Positions 31,445-39,173 of a stretch of 64,000 bases of DNA are shown piece by piece. Made by a program: the position numbers and the translations under genes. The DNA lies in contig NZ_MTQP01000044.1 in assembly GCF_001984175.1 (NCBI RefSeq), forward strand, positions 1-64,000. The letters are read 5' to 3'. Within the stretch, counting starts at the first letter, position 1; each line of letters opens with the position of its first letter. The DNA comes from Saccharothrix sp. ALI-22-I (GTDB lineage: Bacteria; Actinomycetota; Actinomycetes; Mycobacteriales; Pseudonocardiaceae). Below the pieces are notes generated by a model. That model searched no databases and had not been told where the DNA came from. It saw nothing but the letters and a program-made list of their open reading frames with translations.

Positions 31445-32790
31445 CTGCCTGCCGTCCTGGTCACTGGCCGCACCCGGTGGCAGGCCATCGGTGGGTTGTG
31501 GGCGTCCGGCCAGTCGTCGCCGCCCTCAGTGATCAGCCAGATCCACTTGTCGGGCTCGGCCGGTGTCACGTGCGGGGCGTGACCGTCGGTCAGGACGACG
31601 ACCGCGTCGGCCCGCTCCTCGAACGGCACGCCGTCCAGCGCGGTGCGTCCCTCGACGTAGTCCACGACGGCCTGGAAGCTCGTGCCGCCGCCACCGCGCA
31701 CGACCTGACCGGGTTCGAACGGCATCACCACGGCGTCGAACGACAGCCAGTGCGCCTCGACGCCCTCGATGCGGCCGACCAGGTCGGTCATCCACCCGAC
31801 CACGCCGGACGGCATCGAGCCGGACGTGTCGTAGGCGATCACCAGCACCTTGTCGCGCTCCGGGCCCCGGTGCGACAGCACGGGGTCGTGCCCGAGCGCG
31901 GCCAGCACCGCGCCCCGCTTCCTCGGGTACACCAGCCGCTCGGCCTGGCGCAGCTTGGACGCCAGCACGTCGACCAGCCACCGCTGCCACCAGTCGACCA
32001 CGCCGGTCCGCGCGGTCGTGCCGCGCAATGCGCCCACGCCGAGAGCGCCCCAGATCCGGGCGGCCCGCTCGGACGCGCTCGCGGTGCGGTCCAGCAGGTC
32101 GAGCAGTTCCGCCTCGGCACTCGCGTGCCCTCGGCGGGCGGCGAGCAGGGAGTTGAGCAGCGCCGAGGTCACGGTCGTGTCGACCGCCTGCTGATCGGCC
32201 GGAACGCGTCCGGGTATCAGGTGGACGCACAGGGACGCGGGCACCGGCGGGTTGCGCATGCGCTTGAGCTCCCGGTACACGACCATGTCGGTGTCCAGGA
32301 ACTCGTCGTAGGTCAGCGGCTGAAGCCCCTGCCCGGTGACGTCGGCGACGTAGCCGGCGTGGACCTCTCCCGGGTCGACGCCGACCGGCCGCCCGTCGAG
32401 CCGGGGCAGTGACGTGCGGTGCAACCGGACCATGGCCACGTGGTTGATCGACACCTCCGCCGCGATGGCGAACACCGGGTCCTCGCGCAGCTCCGGTTCC
32501 GCGAACAGGTGGCGGTGCACCAGGTGGCGCGCCTCGTGGAACAGCACGAACTTGACGCCGTCGAGCCCGATGCCGACGAAGAAGTCGGGGTTGTAGAGCA
32601 GCAAGCACGTCCCGTCGCCGGAGGCGACGACGGCCGCGGTGTCGATCGCCGTGGTCGCGATCTGGTGGCGGCACTTGGAGAACAGCCAGGACGCCACCGC
32701 GGACTCGGTCAGCCCGAAGTCCAGCAGTGCCGCCTCCTTGAGCCGCTCGGCCTCGGCGACGACCGACGGCTCGGCCGGTCGCCAGGCCAC
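31441..32790 (-). CDS. Zincin metallopeptidase-like protein with C-terminal VWA domain (DUF2201 type)
   Basis: A protein of 449 residues from the GTG at 32790. The N-terminal DUF2201-like domain carries a zincin HExxH motif at residues 85-89 (FHEARHLVHRH). The C-terminal VWA-like domain from about 310 has the metal-ion motif DTSGS (D321), then SFDAVVMPFEP, GGGGTSFQAVVDYVEG and VVVLTDGHAPHVTPAE. With the MoxR ATPase it forms a classic AAA-VWA pair. Coding similarity seems to run 19 codons upstream of 32790 to an ATC (32845-32847) that has a very strong GGAGGAGGGG just before it, so the real start may be non-canonical. Confidence 0.85.
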   Translation of the reverse strand: MAWRPAEPSVVAEAERLKEAALLDFGLTESAVASWLFSKCRHQIATTAIDTAAVVASGDGTCLLLYNPDFFVGIGLDGVKFVLFHEARHLVHRHLFAEPELREDPVFAIAAEVSINHVAMVRLHRTSLPRLDGRPVGVDPGEVHAGYVADVTGQGLQPLTYDEFLDTDMVVYRELKRMRNPPVPASLCVHLIPGRVPADQQAVDTTVTSALLNSLLAARRGHASAEAELLDLLDRTASASERAARIWGALGVGALRGTTARTGVVDWWQRWLVDVLASKLRQAERLVYPRKRGAVLAALGHDPVLSHRGPERDKVLVIAYDTSGSMPSGVVGWMTDLVGRIEGVEAHWLSFDAVVMPFEPGQVVRGGGGTSFQAVVDYVEGRTALDGVPFEERADAVVVLTDGHAPHVTPAEPDKWIWLITEGGDDWPDAHNPPMACHRVRPVTRTAGR

Positions 32791-32893
32791 CAGCGCCTGC
32801 CGGTCGGCCAGGTCGACGACGTGCCGATTCCCACTGCGCTGGCTGATGGCCCCTCCTCCGACTACCCGTCCGCTGTTGCCCTACGATCGACGC

Positions 32894-32969
32894 GACGGGT
32901 CGTAGCGCAGGGGCAGTCGCATCGCATTGCAAATGCGGAACACGCTGGTTCGAATCCAGCCGCCCGTCA
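32894..32969 (+). tRNA. Unusual tRNA-like gene 3 (anticodon-loop GCA)
   Basis: The sequence shares CGTAGCGCAG and the T-arm block with copies 1 and 2, lying 6 kb away. The acceptor is GACGGGT-[C]-G with CGCCCGTC (8 bp and a bulged C). The D-stem is GCG/CGC, the anticodon stem TCGCA/TGCGG with loop TTGCAAA (anticodon GCA, cysteine), the variable region AACAC, the T-stem GCTGG/CCAGC, and position 73 is A. Cysteinyl-tRNA synthetase needs U73, so charging as Cys is doubtful. The ordinary actinobacterial tRNA-Cys looks different. It lies on the plus strand between two minus-strand genes and ends one base before the stop codon of the upstream one. Confidence 0.65.
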
Positions 32970-32970
32970 C

Positions 32971-33834
32971 CTAGAGACCGGCGACCGCACCGCAGGTGCG
33001 CACCAGTTCCGGTGCCGTGCCGGTGAACGTCGGCAGCACCTGGGCCAGCACCGCCCACGCTTCCGGGTTCGCCCCGAGTTCACGGCGGACGAGCGGCGCG
33101 AGGAACTCCGCGGCCTCACGGGTGCGTTCGGGGAACAGGGTCGTGCCGACGTGGAGCACGTCGAGCACGGACCGCGCGGGCGTCCAGCGTTCGACGTACT
33201 CGCGCGGGTAGCCGACGATGCCCGCCTGCCTGAGCCGGTGGGTGAACTTCGGGTGCGACCCGAACTGCGCGCGCACCTCCGGCGGGCAGTCGATCCGGAT
33301 CGACAGCGCCCACCGCGCGTACCCCGGCAGCGGTTCCACGCGGTCCGCGTCGGCGATCTCGGGCCAGTCGGCCCTGCTCACCGCACCCGCCGCCACCCGT
33401 GCCGCTGCCATGGACCGCGCCCGCCGAAGCCCGCCGACCAGCCCGTACGGGCTCACCGCGAGTTCCGGTTCGCGGTGGGAGCAGTCGGCCTTGTCGCACG
33501 TCCCCACCACCGGCAGCGGTCCGCGGGCCGTGCCGAAGGGTGTTCCGCGGAGGACGTCGCGCTTGACCGCGTCGGTGATGTCGGCGTGGTGGTACACCAG
33601 CGCGTTCGTGGCGGGGTCGTCCCGCTCCAGCATCCACAGCAGCGTCGACTGCGGCGCTTGGAGCCGATGGAGCTGCGACGCCGACCACTGCGCGGGATTC
33701 GCCTCGGGCTCGCCGATCCCGAGCCGCCGCTGCACCGTCGCGGCGTCGTCCGGTTCGATCAGCGAGAGCAGGAAGTGCGCCCCCCGGACGTTGTTCCCTC
33801 TGTCCACGTGCGGGATTGTCGCATGGTGACTCAT
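32971..33834 (-). CDS. Unrecognised protein of the tRNA-like cassette
   Basis: A 287-residue soluble protein. An N-terminal half (HFLLSLIEPDDAATVQRRLG, SQLHRLQAPQSTLLWMLERD) leads into a cysteine-containing segment (VVGTCDKADCSHRE) and then a helical C-terminal half (FTHRLRQAGIVGYPREYVER, FLAPLVRRELGANPEAWAVL). I do not recognise the family. Its stop lies next to the third tRNA-like RNA on the opposite strand, with the VWA and MoxR genes following in the same direction, so it is the likely first gene of a three-gene operon. The ATG at 33834 is chosen over the GTG at 33843. Confidence 0.65.
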   Translation of the reverse strand: MSHHATIPHVDRGNNVRGAHFLLSLIEPDDAATVQRRLGIGEPEANPAQWSASQLHRLQAPQSTLLWMLERDDPATNALVYHHADITDAVKRDVLRGTPFGTARGPLPVVGTCDKADCSHREPELAVSPYGLVGGLRRARSMAAARVAAGAVSRADWPEIADADRVEPLPGYARWALSIRIDCPPEVRAQFGSHPKFTHRLRQAGIVGYPREYVERWTPARSVLDVLHVGTTLFPERTREAAEFLAPLVRRELGANPEAWAVLAQVLPTFTGTAPELVRTCGAVAGL

Positions 33835-34076
33835 TGCGCCCACGCCGTTTCATCCACGGTGGCCTCTTTGCTCACCGGGGAAAGCAGGTAGGGGTCGACA
33901 TCACCTTCGACGACGGTGTGCTCGTAACCGGAACTCTGCGTGGACCCCGCTCGTCCGGGACGTCCGGCGTTCTCCGTGGACCAGCCGGGTTCAGGAGCGG
34001 GCGGCTCGGTGGAACTTGGCCCGTTCGGTGGATTGGCACGTCAGGCGGCGGCGGGACCATGGGGCGGGGGGCAACC

Positions 34077-35459
34077 ATGGAATTCGGCCGCAGGACCTTC
34101 ATCCAGGCAACCGGACTCGTGGCGCTGGGTGCGTGGGAGCACGATTGGGACCGGCTGCGCCGTGCGCTCACCGGCAGGCTGGTTCTCCCCGGCGACGACG
34201 CCTACGACACCGTGCGCCGGCCGTACAACAGGGTGTACGCGCACCGCAGGCCGGCGGCAGTCGCGCTGTGCGCCGACGAATCCGATGTCGCACGGTGCCT
34301 CGACTTCGCCGCACGCCAACGGATTCCCGTCGCCGCCCGCAGCGGTGGGCACAGCTATGCCGGCTACTCCGTGCCCGAGGGCGGACTCGTCATCGACCTG
34401 GCCGCACTGCGCGGTATCCGGATCGACCACCGCGGCCGGGCGCACGTCGGCGCCGGCACCCGGATGATCGACCTGTACGACGAGTTGGCCCGGGCGGGCA
34501 GACTGCTGCCCGCCGGGTCGTGCCCCACCGTCGGCATCGGCGGGCTCGCGCTGGGCGGCGGGATCAGCGTCGTGGGCCGCAAGTACGGCCTGACGTGCGA
34601 CCGCCTGCTCGCCGCGCGGGTGGTGACACCGGACAGCCGGCTGCGCCCGACCGACCCGCACACCGAGCCCGACCTGTTCTGGGCGCTGCGCGGAGGCGGA
34701 GGCGGCAACTTCGGTGTCGTCACGTCCTTCACGTTCGACACCGCCCCGGCCCCGGACGTGGTCGTGTTCACCCTGAACTTCCCGGCGGGCGCGGCGACCG
34801 ACGTGCTCGGCGCGTGGCAGGACTGGATGGTGGGCACGCCGGACGGGCTGTGGACGGCGTGCAACGTCGTGGCCGGCAGCCCGCCCGGCACCGGCGTCGT
34901 CGGCACCTGGATCGGGCCCGAACGCGAGTTGGTGCCGCTGCTCGACCGGCTCACCGCGAAGGTCTCGCCGACCGGCCGCACGGTCGTGCCGATGGACTAC
35001 GGCACCGCCATGCGGTACTTCGCCGGCTGCCTGCCCGCGTGCCAACCGACCGACGGCACGCCGTTCGTGGCCTCGTCCAGGATGCTGAACCGGCCGGTCG
35101 ACCCGGCGCGGGTCGTCACCCTGCTGGCGGGGCGGCGGGCGGGCCGGGCCCAGTTCGACTCGTTCGGCGGCGCGATCGGGCGCGTGCGGCCGGAAGCCAC
35201 CGCGTTCCCGCACCGCCGGGCCGTCGCCAGCGCCCAGGCGTTCGTGGACGTCATCGACGTCAGCGAGGCCGAGGCCCGCCGCACCGTGGCCGACCTGCGC
35301 GACGGGTTGGGCCACGACACCGGCTACGTCAACTACATCGACCCCGACATGCCGGACTGGCGAACCGCCTACTACGGCCGCAACCTCCCCCGCCTGAGCC
35401 GCGTCGCGCGCCGCTACGACCCGGACCGCGTGCTGGCGTTCCCCCAAGGGCTCGCCTAG
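34077..35459 (+). CDS. FAD-binding (BBE-like) oxidoreductase, probably bicovalent flavin, Tat-exported
   Basis: A 460-residue flavoenzyme of the berberine bridge/glucooligosaccharide oxidase family. The N-terminus GRRTFIQATG fits a twin-arginine signal, although a clear cleavage site is lacking. His92 in SGGHSYAGYS and Cys149 in GSCPTVGIGG occupy the two positions that tether FAD twice in this family. The C-terminus has the family's D-TGYVNYIDPDMPDWRTAYYG then RYDPDRVLAFPQ. Likely substrates are sugars or other alcohols oxidised with oxygen. It stands alone, with a gene-poor stretch on both sides. Confidence 0.9.
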   Translation: MEFGRRTFIQATGLVALGAWEHDWDRLRRALTGRLVLPGDDAYDTVRRPYNRVYAHRRPAAVALCADESDVARCLDFAARQRIPVAARSGGHSYAGYSVPEGGLVIDLAALRGIRIDHRGRAHVGAGTRMIDLYDELARAGRLLPAGSCPTVGIGGLALGGGISVVGRKYGLTCDRLLAARVVTPDSRLRPTDPHTEPDLFWALRGGGGGNFGVVTSFTFDTAPAPDVVVFTLNFPAGAATDVLGAWQDWMVGTPDGLWTACNVVAGSPPGTGVVGTWIGPERELVPLLDRLTAKVSPTGRTVVPMDYGTAMRYFAGCLPACQPTDGTPFVASSRMLNRPVDPARVVTLLAGRRAGRAQFDSFGGAIGRVRPEATAFPHRRAVASAQAFVDVIDVSEAEARRTVADLRDGLGHDTGYVNYIDPDMPDWRTAYYGRNLPRLSRVARRYDPDRVLAFPQGLA

Positions 35460-35722
35460 TAGCTCTTGTCACGGAAACGTCCTCCTGATGCGCTGTGGGG
35501 CTTGGTGTCCCATCGCAGGAGGACGTTCATGGGCAACGGTAGCGGTGTGTCCCGGGGGTGATCGCAACCGCAATGCCCGGCTGATCACTCGGCTCGTCAC
35601 AGTCGTGGTGTCCGTGGTGTCACCGGCCTCGATGCCGATTAGGATTCGGCGATCGGGCCGAAGGTGTCCGTCCGTGGTCGAGCGTTGCGGCCGTGCACCT
35701 TCGAGGAACGGGAGTCGTCGGC
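35460..35722. repeat. Intergenic inverted repeat around 35476-35527
   Basis: AACGTCCTCCTG (35476-35487) and CAGGAGGACGTT (35516-35527) are exact inverted copies 28 bases apart. They are followed at once by ATGGGCAACGG, an 11-codon open frame. This could be a transcription attenuator or an end of a lost mobile element. No transposase is present. Confidence 0.4.
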
Positions 35723-36487
35723 GTGCCGTTCACGTTCGCCCATCCGGCCGCGGTGCTGCCGCTGCGGGGATTCCTGTGGTTCCCCGGGTTGGTGGTGGGC
35801 TCGGTGGCTCCCGACGTCGCCTATTACCTGCCGGTGCCCGGCGGCCCGGGCAGCACCCATTCGGTCACCGGCCTCTTCGGAATCGACCTCCTGCTCGGGG
35901 TTCTGCTGTTGCTCATCGGGGTTCTGGTTCTCGCGCCGCTGCTGGCCCTGTCCTCCGAAGGGTGGCGCGCCCGCGTCACCCCGCCGGATCTCGTCGCCCG
36001 GTTGCGCACCTGGCGGGCGCGCATCATCGCGGTCGGGTCGTTGATCGTGGGTGCCGCGACCCACCTCGCCTGGGACGCCGTCACCCACACCGACGGTGCC
36101 GCGGTGCGGCATTGGCCGGTGCTGCGCCTGTCGGTCGTCGGCCCTCATCGCCTGTACAACGTGATCGGCTATGTCTCCTCGCTCGGTGGCCTGCTGCTGC
36201 TCGGTATCGTCGTTTTGCGCTGGTATCGCCGCGCCCCACACGGCAACGGGGAACACTGGCGAGCACTGTCGAGGGGAATCCGCAGCTGGGTTCTCGGCGG
36301 GATCGCGGTCGCCGCGGCCGCCGGTTCGGGTATCGCGCTCGCCGATCCGGTGAGCCAGGTCAGTGCCTACGACTGGGTACGCCGGTTGTTGGTCGGCGGC
36401 GTTCAAGGCACCGGGCTGGCGCTCGCGCTCTACGTGCTTTGCTGGCACCTCGCCCGTCAGTTCGGCATGCCGCGTGAGCGCATGTGA
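35723..36487 (+). CDS. DUF4184 family membrane protein
   Basis: A 254-residue membrane protein beginning PFTFAHPAAVLPLRGF, the family's hallmark N-terminus. VVGSVAPDVAYYL and STHSVTGLF follow, with conserved His and Asp residues typical of the metal-dependent-hydrolase-like DUF457/DUF4184 fold. About six hydrophobic segments cross the membrane, and THLAWDAVTHTDG is a second His/Asp cluster. The function is unknown. The GTG at 35723 matches the family start, with GGGAG ten bases upstream. Confidence 0.85.
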   Translation: MPFTFAHPAAVLPLRGFLWFPGLVVGSVAPDVAYYLPVPGGPGSTHSVTGLFGIDLLLGVLLLLIGVLVLAPLLALSSEGWRARVTPPDLVARLRTWRARIIAVGSLIVGAATHLAWDAVTHTDGAAVRHWPVLRLSVVGPHRLYNVIGYVSSLGGLLLLGIVVLRWYRRAPHGNGEHWRALSRGIRSWVLGGIAVAAAAGSGIALADPVSQVSAYDWVRRLLVGGVQGTGLALALYVLCWHLARQFGMPRERM

Positions 36488-36637
36488 CCTTGTACACGGC
36501 TTCCCCAGCCTGACAGCAGAACGTCCGTGCCGGCAGAAGAGGTTGCTCCGCAACGCCCGAGCCACACCCGAGACCGGCTTCGCCACCGACTCGCCCATCC
36601 GCACCTGGACCCGTTATCAAGGCTGCGTGCCGCGCCA

Positions 36638-36990
36638 CTAGCCCGTTGCCAGCGCGTGGATGTCGGCGGCGATCCCTGGCAGCGGCGCGGTGTCACCGAT
36701 CGAGGCGAACCAGTCCCACAGTTCGAGCGCGTGGTAAAGCCGGTAGAGCCCGATTCTGGCCATTGCGCGGGCCGGCAGCGGCCTGTAGCCGTCGAGCAGC
36801 CCGGCACGTAGACGTGCACCTCCTTGGCCTGCTTCCAGCGCCACTGGTCGGCATACTGCTTGACGATCACCGGATCGGCATCTGCGAACCGCACCTCGTG
36901 CACCGCGCTGAGCTGTCCACCGGTCCGCGGCACGACCTCGGTGACGACCCCACCGAGTGCCGAGACCGCTGCCACAGCCGAAGTGAGCAC
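36638..36990 (-). pseudogene. Aminoglycoside phosphotransferase (APH)-like gene with internal deletion
   Basis: The N-terminal lobe reads GGVVTEVVPRTGGQLSAVHE then VRFADADPVIVKQYADQWRW, including the ATP-contacting lysine in IVKQY. At about 36810 the frame changes to the C-terminal end RIGLYRLYHALELWDWFASI with the stop at 36638. The catalytic loop HGD-x-x-x-x-N and about 170 residues between are deleted. Confidence 0.72.
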
Positions 36991-37024
36991 AACCGGAAGC
37001 TACCCAGCGCGGGACACGCGGGCG

Positions 37025-37112
37025 AGGGCATTTCAGACGGCCGCTGCCGGCCGAACACGGCATCGGCCTGTCGCCCAGCCAGGTCTACCGGCTGGTGACC
37101 GAACGGCCCGAA
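37025..37112 (+). pseudogene. XRE helix-turn-helix fragment
   Basis: One frame reads LPAEHGIGLSPSQVYRLVTE followed by RPER, the recognition-helix region of small XRE regulators (L-S-x-x-Q-V-Y-R-L-V-T-x-x-P-x-R). Neither end of the gene remains. Confidence 0.45.
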
Positions 37113-37117
37113 CGGCG

Positions 37118-37213
37118 ATGCCGTCAGTGGTCGAGACGCAACACCACAACGTCGAACTCGGCGAAGTCAGACTGCACTACGTCCTCGCAGGTGGCGCTCA
37201 CCTGTCGCCGTGA
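37118..37213 (+). pseudogene. Alpha/beta hydrolase N-terminal fragment
   Basis: A 31-codon frame begins MPSVVETQHHNVELGEVRLH then YVLAGG, which matches the first two strands of epoxide-hydrolase-like proteins, and ends soon after in a stop codon. The HGxP oxyanion region and catalytic triad are missing. Confidence 0.5.
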
Positions 37214-37279
37214 CGTCCTTTTCGGACGCCTGCGTTTCGCCGGGCTCGCTTCCTGGGGTGATCACCTGAGTTTCAAGGT

Positions 37280-38182
37280 TCAGGGGCTGAGCGCGGTGCG
37301 CAGGGTGGAAGCCATCAGCTCGATGGCTTCCACACCGGCCTGTGCCGGGCCGGCGTGCGTGAAGTAGTGGTCGACGCCGGTGAAGACGCGGTGGGTGACC
37401 TGGACGCCTGCGGCGTCGAGGGCTTTGGCGTAGGCGTCGCCCTCGTCGCGGAGGCGGTCGTGTTCGGCGGTGATGACCAGGGCGGGCGGCAGTCCTGCGA
37501 GGTCGTCGGCCAGGCCGGGTGAGACGAGGGGGTGGGTGTAGTCGGCGGGGTCCGGGGTGTAGGCGGCGCGGAAGATCCGCATGATTTGGGGGGTGAGCAG
37601 TGGTTTGGCGATGGGGGAGAACTTGGTGGCGGGGTCGGCGAGTTGGTCGAGTGGTGCGGAGTCGAGGATCTGGAGCCGGGGCGAGAAGGTGCCGCGGTCG
37701 CGGGCCGTACGGCAGACCGCGGCGGTGAGGTTGGCCCCGGCGCTGTGTCCGCCGACGGCGAGTCGGGAGCCGTCCCAGTCGTTGGTGTGGCCGTTCTCGG
37801 CTACCCAGGCGGTGACGTCGTAGGCCTGGGTGGTGGCGGCGGGGAACGGGTGCTGCGGGGCGACGGCGTAGTCCACGTTGATCACGACACAGCCGGCTTT
37901 CGCGGCGATGTAGCGGCAGATGTGGTCGTCCTGCTCGGGCCGGCCGACGACGAAGCCGCCGCCGTGGAAGTTGACGTAGACGGGCGCGGGGACGGGGGGA
38001 GTGTCGGTGGTGGCGGTCGGTCGGTAGACGGTGCAGGTCACCGGTCCCGCTCCGGTCGGCACGCGGAGGGTCTCGGTGTGCTTCGGGATGTCGGTGAAGC
38101 GCAGGTCCTTGTGTACGCGGGAGATCATGCCGCCGAGCAGCAGTTGGATCCCTCTGGCCTGCACCCTGTGTCCAAATGACAT
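37280..38182 (-). CDS. HSL-type alpha/beta hydrolase (esterase)
   Basis: A 300-residue esterase of the hormone-sensitive lipase class: oxyanion motif HGGG in VYVNFHGGGFVVGRPE, nucleophile elbow GHSAG near residue 160, catalytic Asp in VITAEHDRLRDEG and His in FTGVDHYFTH. It should hydrolyse short acyl esters in the cytoplasm. The ATG at 38182 is used, and an ATG 13 codons upstream (38221) with AGGAAA before it is an equally possible start. The neighbours are remnants, so no operon is apparent. Confidence 0.9.
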   Translation of the reverse strand: MSFGHRVQARGIQLLLGGMISRVHKDLRFTDIPKHTETLRVPTGAGPVTCTVYRPTATTDTPPVPAPVYVNFHGGGFVVGRPEQDDHICRYIAAKAGCVVINVDYAVAPQHPFPAATTQAYDVTAWVAENGHTNDWDGSRLAVGGHSAGANLTAAVCRTARDRGTFSPRLQILDSAPLDQLADPATKFSPIAKPLLTPQIMRIFRAAYTPDPADYTHPLVSPGLADDLAGLPPALVITAEHDRLRDEGDAYAKALDAAGVQVTHRVFTGVDHYFTHAGPAQAGVEAIELMASTLRTALSP

Positions 38183-38292
38183 CGTCTGTCCCGTCTCACG
38201 GCCGCGGCGCGGAATCATCAGGTTTCCTGACAATAGAGGTTCGGGCTGCGTCGCGCCACGGTGAGCGCACCACGTCCGGCTTCCTTCGGAGG

Positions 38293-39143
38293 TCACTCCG
38301 GTAGCGGGTAGGCGCCGGCGGCGATGTCCTCGAAGAGCGTCGGGCCGGTCGGTGTCCAGCCGAGCAGTTCCCGGGTGCGGGTGCTCGACGCGGGGAGGTC
38401 CGCGCCGAAGAAGCGCCCGATCCAGCCGAAATGGGTCTCGGCGTCCTCCGGTGCGACCGACACCGTGTCCATGCCCAAGTGGTCGCCGATGGCGGCGGCG
38501 ATGTCGCGGGAGGGGAGGCCGTTCTCGGCCACCGCGTGCACCCGTGATCCCGCCGGGGCCTTCTCCAGTGCGAGCCGGACCATCCGCGCGGCGTCGGAGC
38601 GGTGTACGGCCGGCCAGCGGGTCGAGCCGTCGCCGGGGTAGCCGGCCGCGCCGCGCTCCTTGGCGATCTTCGTCAGGGTCGCGACGAAGCCGGGGTCGCC
38701 CATGCCGTGCACGGTCGGGGGGAAGCGCGGCGCCACCGGTCGGACCCCGCGGTCGGCGTACGCCAGGGCCAGGTTCTCGCTGCCGCCGCGTAGCGAGTCG
38801 GGACCGTGGTGCAGTGACGCGTCGTCCTCGGTCAACGGGCGCCCGAGGCCATCCCGGAGGCGAGCAGGAACGGCCGGTCGCTGCCCTCGATCGTGTCCAG
38901 CACCCGCCGGACGGCGGCGTGTTCGCTGCGGCCGGCGCCGGCGTAGTCGGTGAAGTCGTGCTTGAAGGCGAGGTGGATGACACCGTCGGCGGCCGCTGCT
39001 GCCGAGGCCAGGCTGTCGAGGTCGTCGAGGCTGCCCCGGTGGGCCCCGGCCTGGACGACCGCGTCCGCCGTCGAGTGGGTGATCTCGTTGTGCGACGCGG
39101 GGGTCGACTCGTCACGAGGCACGGTCAAAGGAGACCACGCCAC
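38293..39143 (-). pseudogene. NAD-dependent epimerase/atypical SDR, truncated and frameshifted
   Basis: The upstream part (AGAHRGSLDDLDSLASAAAA, ADGVIHLAFKHDF, RPFLLASGMASG) stops at 38832. One lost base later the rest continues as LTEDDASLHHGPDSLRGGSE with RVRPVAPRFPPTVHG and RELLGWTPTGPTLFEDI. The N-terminal GxxGxxG NAD-binding strand is replaced by unrelated residues. Both lesions point to a dead gene. Confidence 0.78.
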
Positions 39144-39173
39144 AACCCCGGACGCGAGACCGGACAGGCGGCG

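Larger units (their letters stand above)
36488..37279. other. Stretch of decayed genes
   Basis: Nothing here is intact. Three recognisable remnants (a phosphotransferase, an XRE helix-turn-helix and an alpha/beta hydrolase start) are listed separately. The first 150 bases hold a short frame without known relatives. Confidence 0.55.
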
